Part shown: piece after piece, positions 12,870 to 23,121 of the stretch
How positions within the stretch are numbered: the first letter of the stretch is position 1
Layout: each line of letters begins with the position of its first letter
From: Pachypanchax playfairii
Taxonomy: Eukaryota > Chordata > Actinopteri > Cyprinodontiformes > Aplocheilidae
Assembly (NCBI GenBank): GCA_006937955.1
Contig: SSNP01000024.1
Location: forward strand, 5,131,305 to 5,195,304
Length of the DNA: 64,000 bases
Direction of reading: 5' to 3'
The notes under the pieces: generated by a model
Database searches by the model: none
Told to the model about the DNA's origin: nothing
Seen by the model: only the letters and a program-made list of their open reading frames with translations
Program-made: the position numbers and the translations under genes

Positions 12870-13323
12870 CTTTATGGTGCCTCCTGCAGATGTGCAGGTG
12901 GTGGGTCTATGGGTAATTGAGCCCATAACGCTTTTTTGGACTGTGCCCTGCTGGACCCCTTGAGAAACGGTGAAGGCTCCTGTTGACTTGGTGCCATGCT
13001 AAGATCACCATAGTTCAGGTTTAGAAACACTGGCCCAGGTTTTCACCCTCGCGAGAATATTTCAGTGGGTATGGTAGTTTGCTTTTTGTGTTTTGTTGAC
13101 TTGGGGATGTCTTACAGCAGTGTTACTTCTGGTGTCCTGTGTGGGCTACTTAAGAAATATGGGGTTTCGGGCCTATTATTAAGGGCCCTTTGGGTTACAT
13201 AAAGTTGGAGTTAGAGTTTGGTTTACATTCTCAGTAATATGTTTGACTTGTTTCCAGTAAGAGTAGGACTCCACCAGGGTTGTTCTTTGACACTGATTCT
13301 GTTCAGAACTTTAATGGACAGAG
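12870..13323 (+). mobile_element. LINE reverse-transcriptase fragment
   Basis: Broken-frame translation gives SGVLCGLLKKYGVSG and then FPVRVGLHQGCSLTLILF, which correspond to the RT region around the 'GLRQGCPLSP' motif. The fragment is cut at its right side exactly where the MITE at 13324-13846 begins, so the MITE may have inserted into it. Confidence 0.65.
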
Positions 13324-13846
13324 TTGACCTTTCGCTGGGCCCCTCCTCCAAAACGGCCATTGTCCAATCACACAACTTTTACTTTATGAGCAGGTCTGAC
13401 CAACATTAACTCCAAGCAAGTGATTCGCTCACAGTACTTGACAGTACTTGACATCTATTAACTAAATGTCAGGGGGAGCTCAGTGCTGAGGAGCATCCTG
13501 AAGGGGGGCGTGGTACACCCGCAGATGAGCGTGAGCCAGCTCAGGGTTGCCAGTTGCTGTTGGCAATGGCAGGGCTGAGCTTTGGAGGTGCTCGCAGCTG
13601 GGAGTGCTTGCTGGCTGTGAGGGAGGCTGGCTCTGAGTAGACGGACACCACACGGCAGAGCTGATGTGCAGAGAGAAGGGAGATCAAGGCTGGTGCGATC
13701 TGGAGGATGTTGCGAAGGTATTGCTCCAAAAAAGGTAATTGACACTCATGGGAATACCTCTTCCAGTAATAGTAATCTGTCGTGCTGGTTGTGTTTGTTG
13801 GACATAGCAACAGTAACTAAGGGGGTGGGGCTCAGCGAAAGGTCAA
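13324..13846 (+). mobile_element. MITE family S, full copy with terminal inverted repeats
   Basis: The ends are TTGACCTTTCGCTGGGCCCC and the complement of TTGACCTTTCGCTGAGCCCC, a 20-bp inverted repeat with one mismatch. An inverted copy lies at 30663-31128 and a 3' remnant at 52890-53012. Short ORFs inside it are not conserved between copies. Confidence 0.75.
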
Positions 13847-14010
13847 CTTCAAGGAATAACCAAAAGACAGAGGGTCTCCAGTTTTGGGGGATTCAGATTT
13901 TATCATAGTTTGTTGAGAATGATGTACAGTCAGCCTACAGAAAAGCAAATTCAGTAAGTTCAAACAAGCAATTTTTATCTAAAAAACGTATGGGACAAAT
14001 ATTTTCTTGA

Positions 14011-14499
14011 AGAGGCCCTTCCATTAAAAACATTTTTTTTTAGGTTTCTGTTGAATATTTTAGCTCTACAGGTGTTCTTACCTTCATATTGTCTGTGAAA
14101 ACAGCACAACTTCACTTTCAGTTTTTATCTCTCAAACTACACAGGTGATGATAAAACCAGAGTTCAAACAGCGTGTATTTGTTTCATCACAGCTCCTTTG
14201 CTTGTTAGTATTCATCAGCTCCAGAAGTTGAAACCACAACTAGCATGCTGCTGAGTAAAAACTATAGCATAAGACGTATCAAACCAGAAGAGATTACATG
14301 TGCTGTTGCCATGCGCAGCAAATTTGAATAATAAATATTAATGTGTTGCAGCCCAAAGCCTGACAAATCTTGACGCAGATAGATTGAAAGGTCTATTAAT
14401 CGTTTTTTCCTAACATTTTTTAGCTATAAAATGATTCATATGACAGGTTATACTTCAGAAATAACCACAAAGTCATTAATTTTTTGTGAAATGGCCTGT
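14011..14499 (+). mobile_element. MITE family R, full copy
   Basis: The left end is AGAGGCCCTTCC, preceded by TTGA. The right end is GGCCTGT, followed by TTAA. The termini are inverted repeats (AGAGGCC / GGCCTNT). The internal sequence matches the copies near 6.6, 45.2 and 48.0 kb. Confidence 0.7.
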
Positions 14500-14879
14500 T
14501 TAAAAAAACTCTTGACTCCAGACATTGATTTGGATCACCCACAAAATGTAATCACTTTTTCCTCGGGCCATTTCTGACCATTCCTGAAATTTTCATCAAA
14601 ACCCATCCATATATTTTGGGCTATCTTGCTAAAAGACAGACAAACTAACAAACCCTGGCAAAAACATTGCATCCTGGTAGAGGTAATCATTATTGTGTTA
14701 TTGTTGATCTGTTTTGAAAGGAGAAATGGTGTTATGTGTGAACTTAGGCAATGTTATTCAAGCATAGAGAGATCACATGGTGTAAAGAGAACTATAATTC
14801 ATAATGCCATAGCTAATATTTCTTTTTCCCCTGTGCTAATGTTTTAGACTGTGATAGGTTGTTTTTATGATGATGCATC

Positions 14880-14887
14880 TGACCAAT
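14880..14887 (+). promoter_or_regulatory. CCAAT-box block of B2
   Basis: TGACCAAT lies 96-103 bp before the B2 ATG, matching the element at 7669-7676 upstream of B1. A TATATAAAA string also occurs at about 14965-14973, only 10-18 bp before the ATG, which is too close for a normal TATA box. Confidence 0.4.
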
Positions 14888-14982
14888 AAAATGAAGCAGC
14901 CATAACTATTTTAAAACCAGTTTCGCTACTTTCCATGTCTTTGAAAGGGAATCATTAGTTCCAGTATATAAAAAAAATCTTT

Positions 14983-17900
14983 ATGAAGTCAGTTAGGGAA
15001 AAACAGCCAACCCTTTTAGGGCTTTACCCACTGCTGTATCTTTGTGTTTTGTTTAGCCTTGTTTTTCATAGATTATCTGGTTTTGGTGTACCAATAGACA
15101 AAAATAACATTTTGAGAGTACAGAAAGAGGTAAAAACAGAAGCAGAAACTATCAGAAACAGACTGGAAGATTCAGGAAAAAAAGAAAGTAACAGTGAGGA
15201 ATCTAGTTTACATCAATGTGTAAACTTAGGAGTTGTTGAGCCATGGGATTTGCAAATGGAAGGGGATCTTGTTATTGGAGGGTTTTTTCCTCTGCACTAT
15301 ATGACAAATGAACTGCAAGGCACCTACCAGAGCAAACCCCAAACAACTGCTTGCAGCGGGTGAGAGTGAACATATAAACATCTATTCAAATTTTAATTAT
15401 ATTATCTGTCTCTGTACTTAACAGTGAAAAAAATGTTTATTGTACAGGTTGTTTTGATTTATTTATCTTATCCCTATGCTGTAAACAAATGTCCAATGTT
15501 TAATGTCTACAGGTTTGATCACAGAGCATTTCGTTGGATGATGACTATGGTGTTTGCAGTGAAGGAAATTAACAAAAAATCTGATCTGTTACCAGGTTTT
15601 GAATTAGGATATAGGATCATGGACAGTTGTGACAGTATTCCAACCAGTGTACAAGCTTTTTTATCTTTGATCAGTTTCTCTAAGAGTGTGACAACACAGT
15701 TTAAAAATTCCACATGCCTGTCTGATTCACCAATTCCTGCTATCATTGGTCTTGCATCTTCTTCCCCAACAAGAGCTGTTGCTCAAACTGTTGGCTCTTT
15801 CAACATCCCTCTGGTAAGGGAGGGTAAAATAACAATATTATACAAATATTTACATTTAGGTTGTGTTTATTCCATCTTTATATTTGTTATATATTTTGAA
15901 CCAGTATTTTAAAGTGTTTTGATGATAAAACTCTCTGTCTTATTTTAGGTGAGTTATTTTGCCACTTGTACTTGTCTTAGTGACAAACAAGTATATCCAT
16001 CATTCCTGAGAACTGTGCCAAGTGATTTCTTTCAAGTTAAAGGTCTTGTACAGCTTGTCAAATATTTTGGCTGGTTCTGGGTGGGCACAATAGGGATCAC
16101 GGTGAGATTATGTTTTGCTTCTATTTCTAATAGTTGTTAGTTCTTAAAACTAACACTAATTATTAAATCTTCCTCTTTTCCAGGATGACTACAGTCGATA
16201 TGGCATCCAAGAATTCTCTAATCAATTTAGATTGCAAGGTGGTTGTGTTGCATTTCATCTCACAATTCCAACATCACCCACAGCAGCTGAGATAAAAGAG
16301 ATGGCAGACAAAGTGCAGAGTTCAACTGCTCAGGTTGTTGTGGCCTTTTCCAATGAGGGTCAACTACTGGATTTGTTCTTAGAAGTATGAATCTCAGCTG
16401 ATTTACAAAATACAGTAAACATGCTGAATATAAAAGAGTGGTCTGAAATAATGTCTGGCTTTAAAAGACTGTTGATCTATCATGTGATCATGAAAATGTT
16501 TTCATTCGTCCCTTTCCAGCTTGCGCAAAGAAATCTAACAGGGATTCAGTGGATAGCCAGTGAATCCTGGGTAGCTGCTAGCTTTCTGACCTTACCAAAC
16601 TTCCATCCCCTTTTAGAGGGAACACTGGGCTTCACCTTCCCTGGAGTCAGAATACCTGGGTTAAAAGAGTTCCTATTGAATGTGCGTCCATCTCCTGAAC
16701 CAGGAATGGAAATGATCAACATGTTCTGGGAAGATCAGTTTGGTTGTAAACTCAAATTTGAAGGAGACATATCAAAGGAAAATGTGACAGATACCCTGGA
16801 TAGCAACAAGCCTGTATGTACAGGTTCAGAAGACCTGAGTCTCACTGCCACTAGTTATACTGATGTATCTCAGGTCAGAATATCCTATAATGTGTACAAA
16901 GCTGTATTTGCCATTGCTCACGCTTTGCACAGTTTACTGAACTGTGAGGCAGCAGGATTTAACGAAGGAACATGTGACAAACACAAACAGTTCACTTCTG
17001 AGCAGGTAGGTAAATTACCTCTAAACAACACATCCAAATCCATTTTTATTTGCTGTGTTTGTAAGAATGTTTTTGCGCTTTTCAAACAGTTGCTTTATCA
17101 CCTGAAGAGAGTGAATTTCACCAACCAATTTAATGAGAGAGTATATTTTGACTCAAATGGGGAGCCAGCACCATTCTATGAAATCATTAACTGGCAAAAG
17201 GACAACAATGGTGAAATCAGGTCTATAACCATGTTGGTTTTCTTATACATGAAGAATGAACGTCATTCTTAGTTGTAGTTACAGTCTCAGCCACTAGGCT
17301 TTTCCTTCATTTCATCACTATGTCTCATTAATGTAGTGCCAAAAATCCCATTTTTATTTGAATTTACATGTTTATAGATTTGTCAAAGTGGGGAGTTACG
17401 ATGGTTCAGCCACACTAGAACAGCAGCTGCAGATTAAGCAGAGCAATATTATATGGACAAGAGGAAAGTCACAGGTGAGGCAGATCATGCGCCTAAGCAT
17501 TCCACTCTTGACCTTTTAGAGAAAGAGAGAAAGTGGTTTAATTTCTATAACCCTGAATTCAATTGTTCAGGTCCCCATATCTCAGTGTAGTGCTCCATGT
17601 CCCCCTGGCAGCAGAAAGGCCACACGCCAAGGACAGCCCCACTGCTGCTTTGATTGTTTACCCTGTGCAGATGGAGAAATCAGCAACCAGACTGGTATGT
17701 GTGTGTGTGTCTGGGTGTGGGAAGCAATGTTGTTTGTCATGTTTACTTACCACAAGTTATTTTATTGTCTTCAAAGGTTCCACTGAGTGCATAAAATGTC
17801 CAGAGTTCTACTGGTCAGACAACGACAAGACGAAATGTGTTGTAGGCGTTGAAGAATTCTTGTCTTTCAATGAAACCATGGGAATCATTTTAGTTGCACT

Positions 17901-18910
17901 GAGTTTGTTGGGAGTCATCCTGACAGTCATCATCACTGTCATCTTTCACCACTTCCGCGCCACACCCATCGTCAAGGCCAACAACTCAGAAATAAGTTTC
18001 TTAATTCTCGTGTCACTCAAGCTATGTTTCCTGTGTTCCTTGGTGTTCATTGGCCAGCCATCTGTGTGGACATGTATGTTCCGCCATGCGGCATTTGGGA
18101 TTAGCTTTGTCATCTGTCTGTCCTGCCTTCTTGTCAAGACCATTGTGGTTCTTTTGGCTTTTCGAGCCAATGTACCTGGCTCCAGGGGCCCAAGGCTGTT
18201 TGGTCCATCTCAGCAGAGAACGTTGATCATTTGTACAACAGCTCCGCAGGTGGATGGAAAATACAAAAATAAAGCTCTCATCCTTAATATTTGTTGACAT
18301 TATTTGTGATGCTTTTCATGTCTGCTCATTTTAAATGACTTTTTTGTTCCTTTCAGATTTTTCTCTGTACAGGCTGGTTGTTGGGGGCTCCTCCTTTTCC
18401 ACTCAGGAATCCAACATACCAAGCATCCAATGGAAAAGTAAGAACAACATTTATGGTTTTATGTACACATAGAAGCTTTAATGTCTGTTACCTATGTTAG
18501 ACAGTGTATACATGCCAATATATCCATTGTGATGTTTTGGTGTGTCTGTTTAGATTGTTGTGGAGTGTAAAGAGCCTTGGCCTCCTGGATTTTACCTGGT
18601 TCTCGGCTACATTGGGTTGCTTGCCTTTGTTTGCCTCCTCCTGGCGTTCCTTGGACGGAAGCTCCCAGACACTTTCAATGAAGCTAAATTCATCAGCTTC
18701 AGTATGCTGATATTTATTGCTGTGTGGATTTCTTTCATTCCAGCTTATGTCAGCTCTCCTGGGAAGTTCTCAGTAGCTGTAGAAATATTTGCAATATTAG
18801 CCTCCAGTTTTGGCCTCTTATTGTGTATTTTTGTCCCCAAATGTTACATAATTTTATTGCATCCTGAGAGGAATGTTAAAAAGGGAATGACTGGGAAATA
18901 TAAACGGTGA
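14983..18910 (+). CDS. Olfactory class C GPCR (OlfC / V2R-like), gene B2, intact
   Basis: Eleven exons: 14983-15359, 15513-15813, 15949-16101, 16184-16384, 16520-17005, 17090-17220, 17378-17474, 17571-17694, 17777-18249, 18357-18437, 18554-18910. The joined reading frame is 926 residues with no stop. A hydrophobic leader at residues about 12-30 serves as signal peptide. The flytrap domain runs to about residue 582, the cysteine-rich linker covers 583-623 and the 7TM domain 624-900. VPSDFF, TDDYSRYG and RFVKVGSYDG mark class C homology. The flytrap and 7TM regions carry introns that group-A genes lack. From 16184 to about 18250 it is nearly identical to B1, introns included. Expected role: amino-acid odorant receptor. 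The ligand is unknown. Confidence 0.9.
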
Positions 18911-19003
18911 ACTATACACTAACTGTGCACATATTTCAAATACTCTAAGTCTACTCTCAAAGTGTGAGTTTTTTGTTTCATTATGTAAATCTCTAAAATC
19001 CAT

Positions 19004-19125
19004 CGATTCATCCATCCATTTTCTAAACCCGCTTTTTTCTGTTCAGGGTCACAGGGAGCTAGTACCTATCCCCAGCAGTCATCGGGCAAGAGGTGGGGTT
19101 TCACCCTGGTCAGGTCGTCAGTCTC
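19004..19125. repeat. Dispersed teleost repeat fragment
   Basis: It begins CATCCATTTTCTAAACCCGC and includes GGGTCACAGGGAGCTAG and CAGCAGTCATCGGGCAAGAG, a string common in teleost intergenic DNA. It has no coding content. Confidence 0.6.
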
Positions 19126-19191
19126 TAAAATACATTAATTCCAAAAGTCAAGACATAAGATTTTTCATGTTTTAATTTGAATACAATTTAA

Positions 19192-19971
19192 AGGTGGGAT
19201 ATGTAACTCGGAACACATTAACACAGCACAAAGCCTTCCGCCGTCTGGGTGCCATGCTCGTTTTCCCCTCGCGCGCACGCTCCGATGCTCAGGCCGAATA
19301 TTCCTCACCAAACCCACTCTGATCCTCGATCCGAATAAAATATCATGAGTTCAGCTCACTAATCATGCTCTCCAGCCCTGCTGATCACACAATGACTCTG
19401 ATAAAAGCAGCTCCTACCTGTTTGAAGCTCAGTCATCGATTCAGTCCATGGCAAAGAGTTCATAGTTGCACCACGGCTCCAAAACTTCCTGCAGCCCTTC
19501 TTAAGATCCTCTTTCCTCCCCAAACCTCATCCTGCACGCCTCACTTATCCAATAAAGTTAAAAAAAGCAATAAAATCCTCTGTGGTGTGTCTTCCAGTCC
19601 AAAAAGTGGCCCGAAGCTCCTCCACTTCACCAACATGTACCTCTGTGTTAGCTTAGCAGCTAATGAAAAACGTTTCCACACAGATCCTGGTCGTCACATG
19701 AGAAACCCCCAGAGAAATCCACTATCCCCAGCACCAGCCTCTCTGTGCTGCATATTAGGCAACCGAAAATGGTGCCTGCTGCTCTGCCAGCTACTGGCTG
19801 GTAAAATGCCAATGTCGTGCCCGCTAAATATACATTTTGTATAATATTTCACTTAAAATATAATTTTTAAAGGAAATGCTTTAGTTTCATTCTACAACCC
19901 TCTAAACACCCTGCGGGGGCAATATTTTGTTAGAAATATTGCTTTTAATGAAAATGTTGCATATACCACCT
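19192..19971. mobile_element. TTAA-flanked non-autonomous DNA transposon
   Basis: The left terminus AGGTGGGATATGTAAC is the near-complement of the right terminus GTTGCATATACCACCT. TTAA flanks both sides (19188-19191 and 19972-19975). TTAA target duplications are typical of piggyBac and Kolobok elements. The roughly 780-bp body has no transposase. From 19976 to about 20534 I see no gene. Confidence 0.7.
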
Positions 19972-20534
19972 TTAATGAGAAATCATTTTTATGATTCGTT
20001 TTGCTGTTGTTTTTTTTTAATTTCCGAATGTCCTGTCTGACACATAAGCAATTGGAACTTTGGTCCAGATGCATGAAAATAGCTGACATATTTACTCTCA
20101 CAAGCTGAGCATGCAGCAATCATAGTATGATGAATGAATAAAACTTCAATAAATGTCTCATTTAAATTGCTGCATTTAGCATTAAACCGTTATTACAACT
20201 GTAAAAAAAAGCATGAATTAATCTGGTTGTATGAGTATCTTTTGCCCCCAAATAAAATTCCTTTAGTTTTGATTCTCTTTTTTTTAACAACACATAGTGC
20301 CTAAAAATCTCAAGGTACTGTATATATTAACAAAAAGGTTATGAAAGGCAGTTAAGAGTGCTAAAGTTTTTGATGGAATTGAATGTTTATTTTGATAATC
20401 CTTCAATGTGTTCCTTTGTACATATGTAAGACATATAGAAATTGTCGTCACCCCTGAAGTCCCCACTCATGCAACCACCCAGACAATTTAACACTTTCTA
20501 AAGTAGGGATAGTTTCCACATATTTATAACAACT

Positions 20535-22735
20535 GAGGTAGATTACCAGAAAACTTGCAGCCACAACTACAGTTGGCTGCCTCAACAGTGAAGGCACGGA
20601 ACATGGTCCATTCAGACTCAGTGTCCTCTGCCTTTCCCTGGACATGTTCAAAGTTCTCCCAGAGGTGTAAGTTGAAGCTCTTTATGACAGGGGACTCTGC
20701 CAGATGTTCTCAGCAGACCCTCATGATACGTTTAGGCCTGCCAGGTCTGACCAGCATCCTCCCCCACTATCTGAGCCAACTCACCACCAGGTACTCATCA
20801 GTAGACAGCTACGCCCCTCTCTTCACCAGAGTGTCCAGGGCATGCGGTCGCAGATCTGATGAAATGATAATGAAGTCAATCATCAAACTGCAACCTAAGG
20901 TTTCCTTGTGCCAAGTGCACATGTAAACACCTTTATGCCTGAACAAGGTGTTTGTTATGGACAATCCATAATGAGCACAGAAGTAAAACAGGCAAACCAT
21001 CACTCAAGTTCAGATCAGGGGGGGCAGTTTCTCCCAATCATGCCTCTCCAAGTTTCACTGTCATTACACACGTGAGCGATGAAGTCCCCCAGTGGAAAGA
21101 TGGTGTCACCAGAGGAAGTATTCTCCAGCACTTCTTCCAAGGACCCTAGGAAGGGTGGGCAGTTGGAACTACTCCAACATGCTGGTGGACACCTGCAGTG
21201 AGGAATGTTGTCAAGCTGATCATTAAGTCCTATCAGGCCTTTCTGGCTTGTGGGACTCCGGAGGCAGCGGATAGGTATCATCATTCCAAGCTGAACGCAG
21301 CCCTTGTGATTACCAAGGCAAAATCCCGGGCATGGGAGGAGTTCAGCAAGGCCATGGAAAAGGACTTTTACGAGGCTTTGAGGAGATTCTGGTCCACCAT
21401 CCGACATCTCAGAAGGGGGAAGAAGTGCAACATAAACTGTGTTTATGGTGCACTTCTGGTGCACTGGTGGGGAGCTGCTGACCTCAACTTGTGATATTGT
21501 GAATCGGTGAGCGGAGTACTTCGAAGACCTCCTTAATCCTTAATTCCTTCCTGCGAGGAAGCTGAGTTTAGGGGGGATCACCAATCTCTGGGGCTGAAGT
21601 CACCAAGGTGGTTGAAAAGCTTATTGGTGGTAAAGCCCCGGGGTGGATGAGATTTGCCCTGAATTTCTCAAAGATGTAGGATGTTGTAGGTTTGTCATGG
21701 TTGACACACCTCTGCAACAATGCGTGGACATCAAATGTGCTTCAACTATAGGAGGATCACACTTCTAAACCTTCCTGGGAAGGTCTATTCAGGGGTTATG
21801 GAGAGTAGGGTCCATTGGATTGTCAAGGCTTAGATTCAGGAGGAATAACAGGGTTTTCATCCTGGCGGTGAATCTCCAAACCAGCTCTACACCCTCAGCA
21901 CGGTCTTGGGGGCATCATGGGAGTTTGCCCTACCACTCTACATGGGTCTTGTGGATTTGGAGAAGGCATTCGACCATGCCTCTTACGTATTCCTGTGGGG
22001 GGTGCACAGGGAGTCTGTGAGGGTTGGACTTTGCCAAGGTTGTCCTTTGTCACTGATTTTGTTGATAACCTTTATGGACAATATTTCTAGGGGCAGCTGA
22101 AGTGTTGTGGGGATTTGGTTTGGGGGCCTCTGGATTGCGTTTCTGCTCTTTGTAGATGGTGTGGTTCTGTTGGTTGCATTGCACAGTGATCTCCAACTTT
22201 CACTGGGGTGATTCACATCCAAGAGCAAAGCTGCCAGGATGAGGATCAGTACCTCCAAATCTGAGACCATGGTCTTGAGCTGGCAAAGGGTAGAGTGCCC
22301 CAGCCAGGTTGGGGATGAAGTCCTTCCTCAAGTAGAGGGGTTTAAGTGTTTCGGTGTCAAGTTCACAAATAAGGGAAAACTGGAGTGTGAGATCGACAGG
22401 CGCATCGGTGCAGCTTCAACAGTGATGCAGGCGCTGTACAGGTCTGTTGTGGTGAAGAGGGTGCTGAGCCAAAAATTACTCCCCAAAGTTCTTGATTTAC
22501 CAGTCGATCTATGTTCCTACCCTTGTCTATAGTCACGAGCTTTGGATAGTGACCAAAAGAAAAGATTGAGTATACAAGCGGCCAAAATTAGTTTTCTCCT
22601 CTGGGTGTCTGGGCTCTCCCTTAGAGATAGGGTAAGAAGCTCGGCCATCTGGGAGGGACTCAGAGTAGAGTAGCTGCTCCTCCGCATCGAGAGGAGTCAG
22701 CTAAGGTTGTTCATTGCCATACAAAATTTGAAGAT
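20535..22735 (+). mobile_element. LINE copy with inverted 5' segment, decayed
   Basis: On the minus strand, 21180 down to about 20535 reads endonuclease-like protein (LGDFIAHVCNDSETWRGMIG, SLMIDFIIISSDLRP, WTMFRAFTVEAANCSCG). On the plus strand, from about 21184, the RT part continues (WTPAVRNVV, YQAFLACGTPEAADRY, VGLCQGCPLSLILL, KLECEIDRRIGAASTVMQAL). The two halves are adjacent in a normal LINE but head-to-head here. Several frameshifts and stops make it inactive. 22736-23121 is gene-free DNA downstream of A2. Confidence 0.8.
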
Positions 22736-23121
22736 GATAAACCAGTCTTTAGTTTATAATTTTTATTATGTTATTATGACTTGTTTTTCATGAAAGCAAA
22801 AATACAGAAGTTGTTGCCTGGTTGATGAGAGTGCGTGAGGTGAAATACACATGATGAACAAAAGTTGAAACCACACACTGGAGTTGTACTTTGTTAATTT
22901 TTTAAATATAGGCTATCTATCAGCATAAATACTATTTGTGAAGTAGGGCACCAAAAACATAACTAAACAATATATGAAAGACACATTACAAAGAAATGTG
23001 CACCAATTTTTACCCTGAAAGATTTAATTCTATTAGAAAGTTAAGATTATAGTCTTTCTCCAACAATTGTCAACAGTTTAAGTTATAGTGTGGACACTAT
23101 CAGGGGCCAATTATCGAATGT

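Noticed and set aside
13458..13908. Open frames of 80-95 codons at 13.4-13.9 kb and 30.7-31.0 kb as small genes
   Set aside because: They lie in two copies of MITE S, on both strands and in different frames, and their sequence is not conserved as protein.
14964..14973. TATATAAAA as the TATA box of B2
   Set aside because: It is only about 10 bp from the ATG, leaving no room for a transcript start and leader unless translation starts further down.
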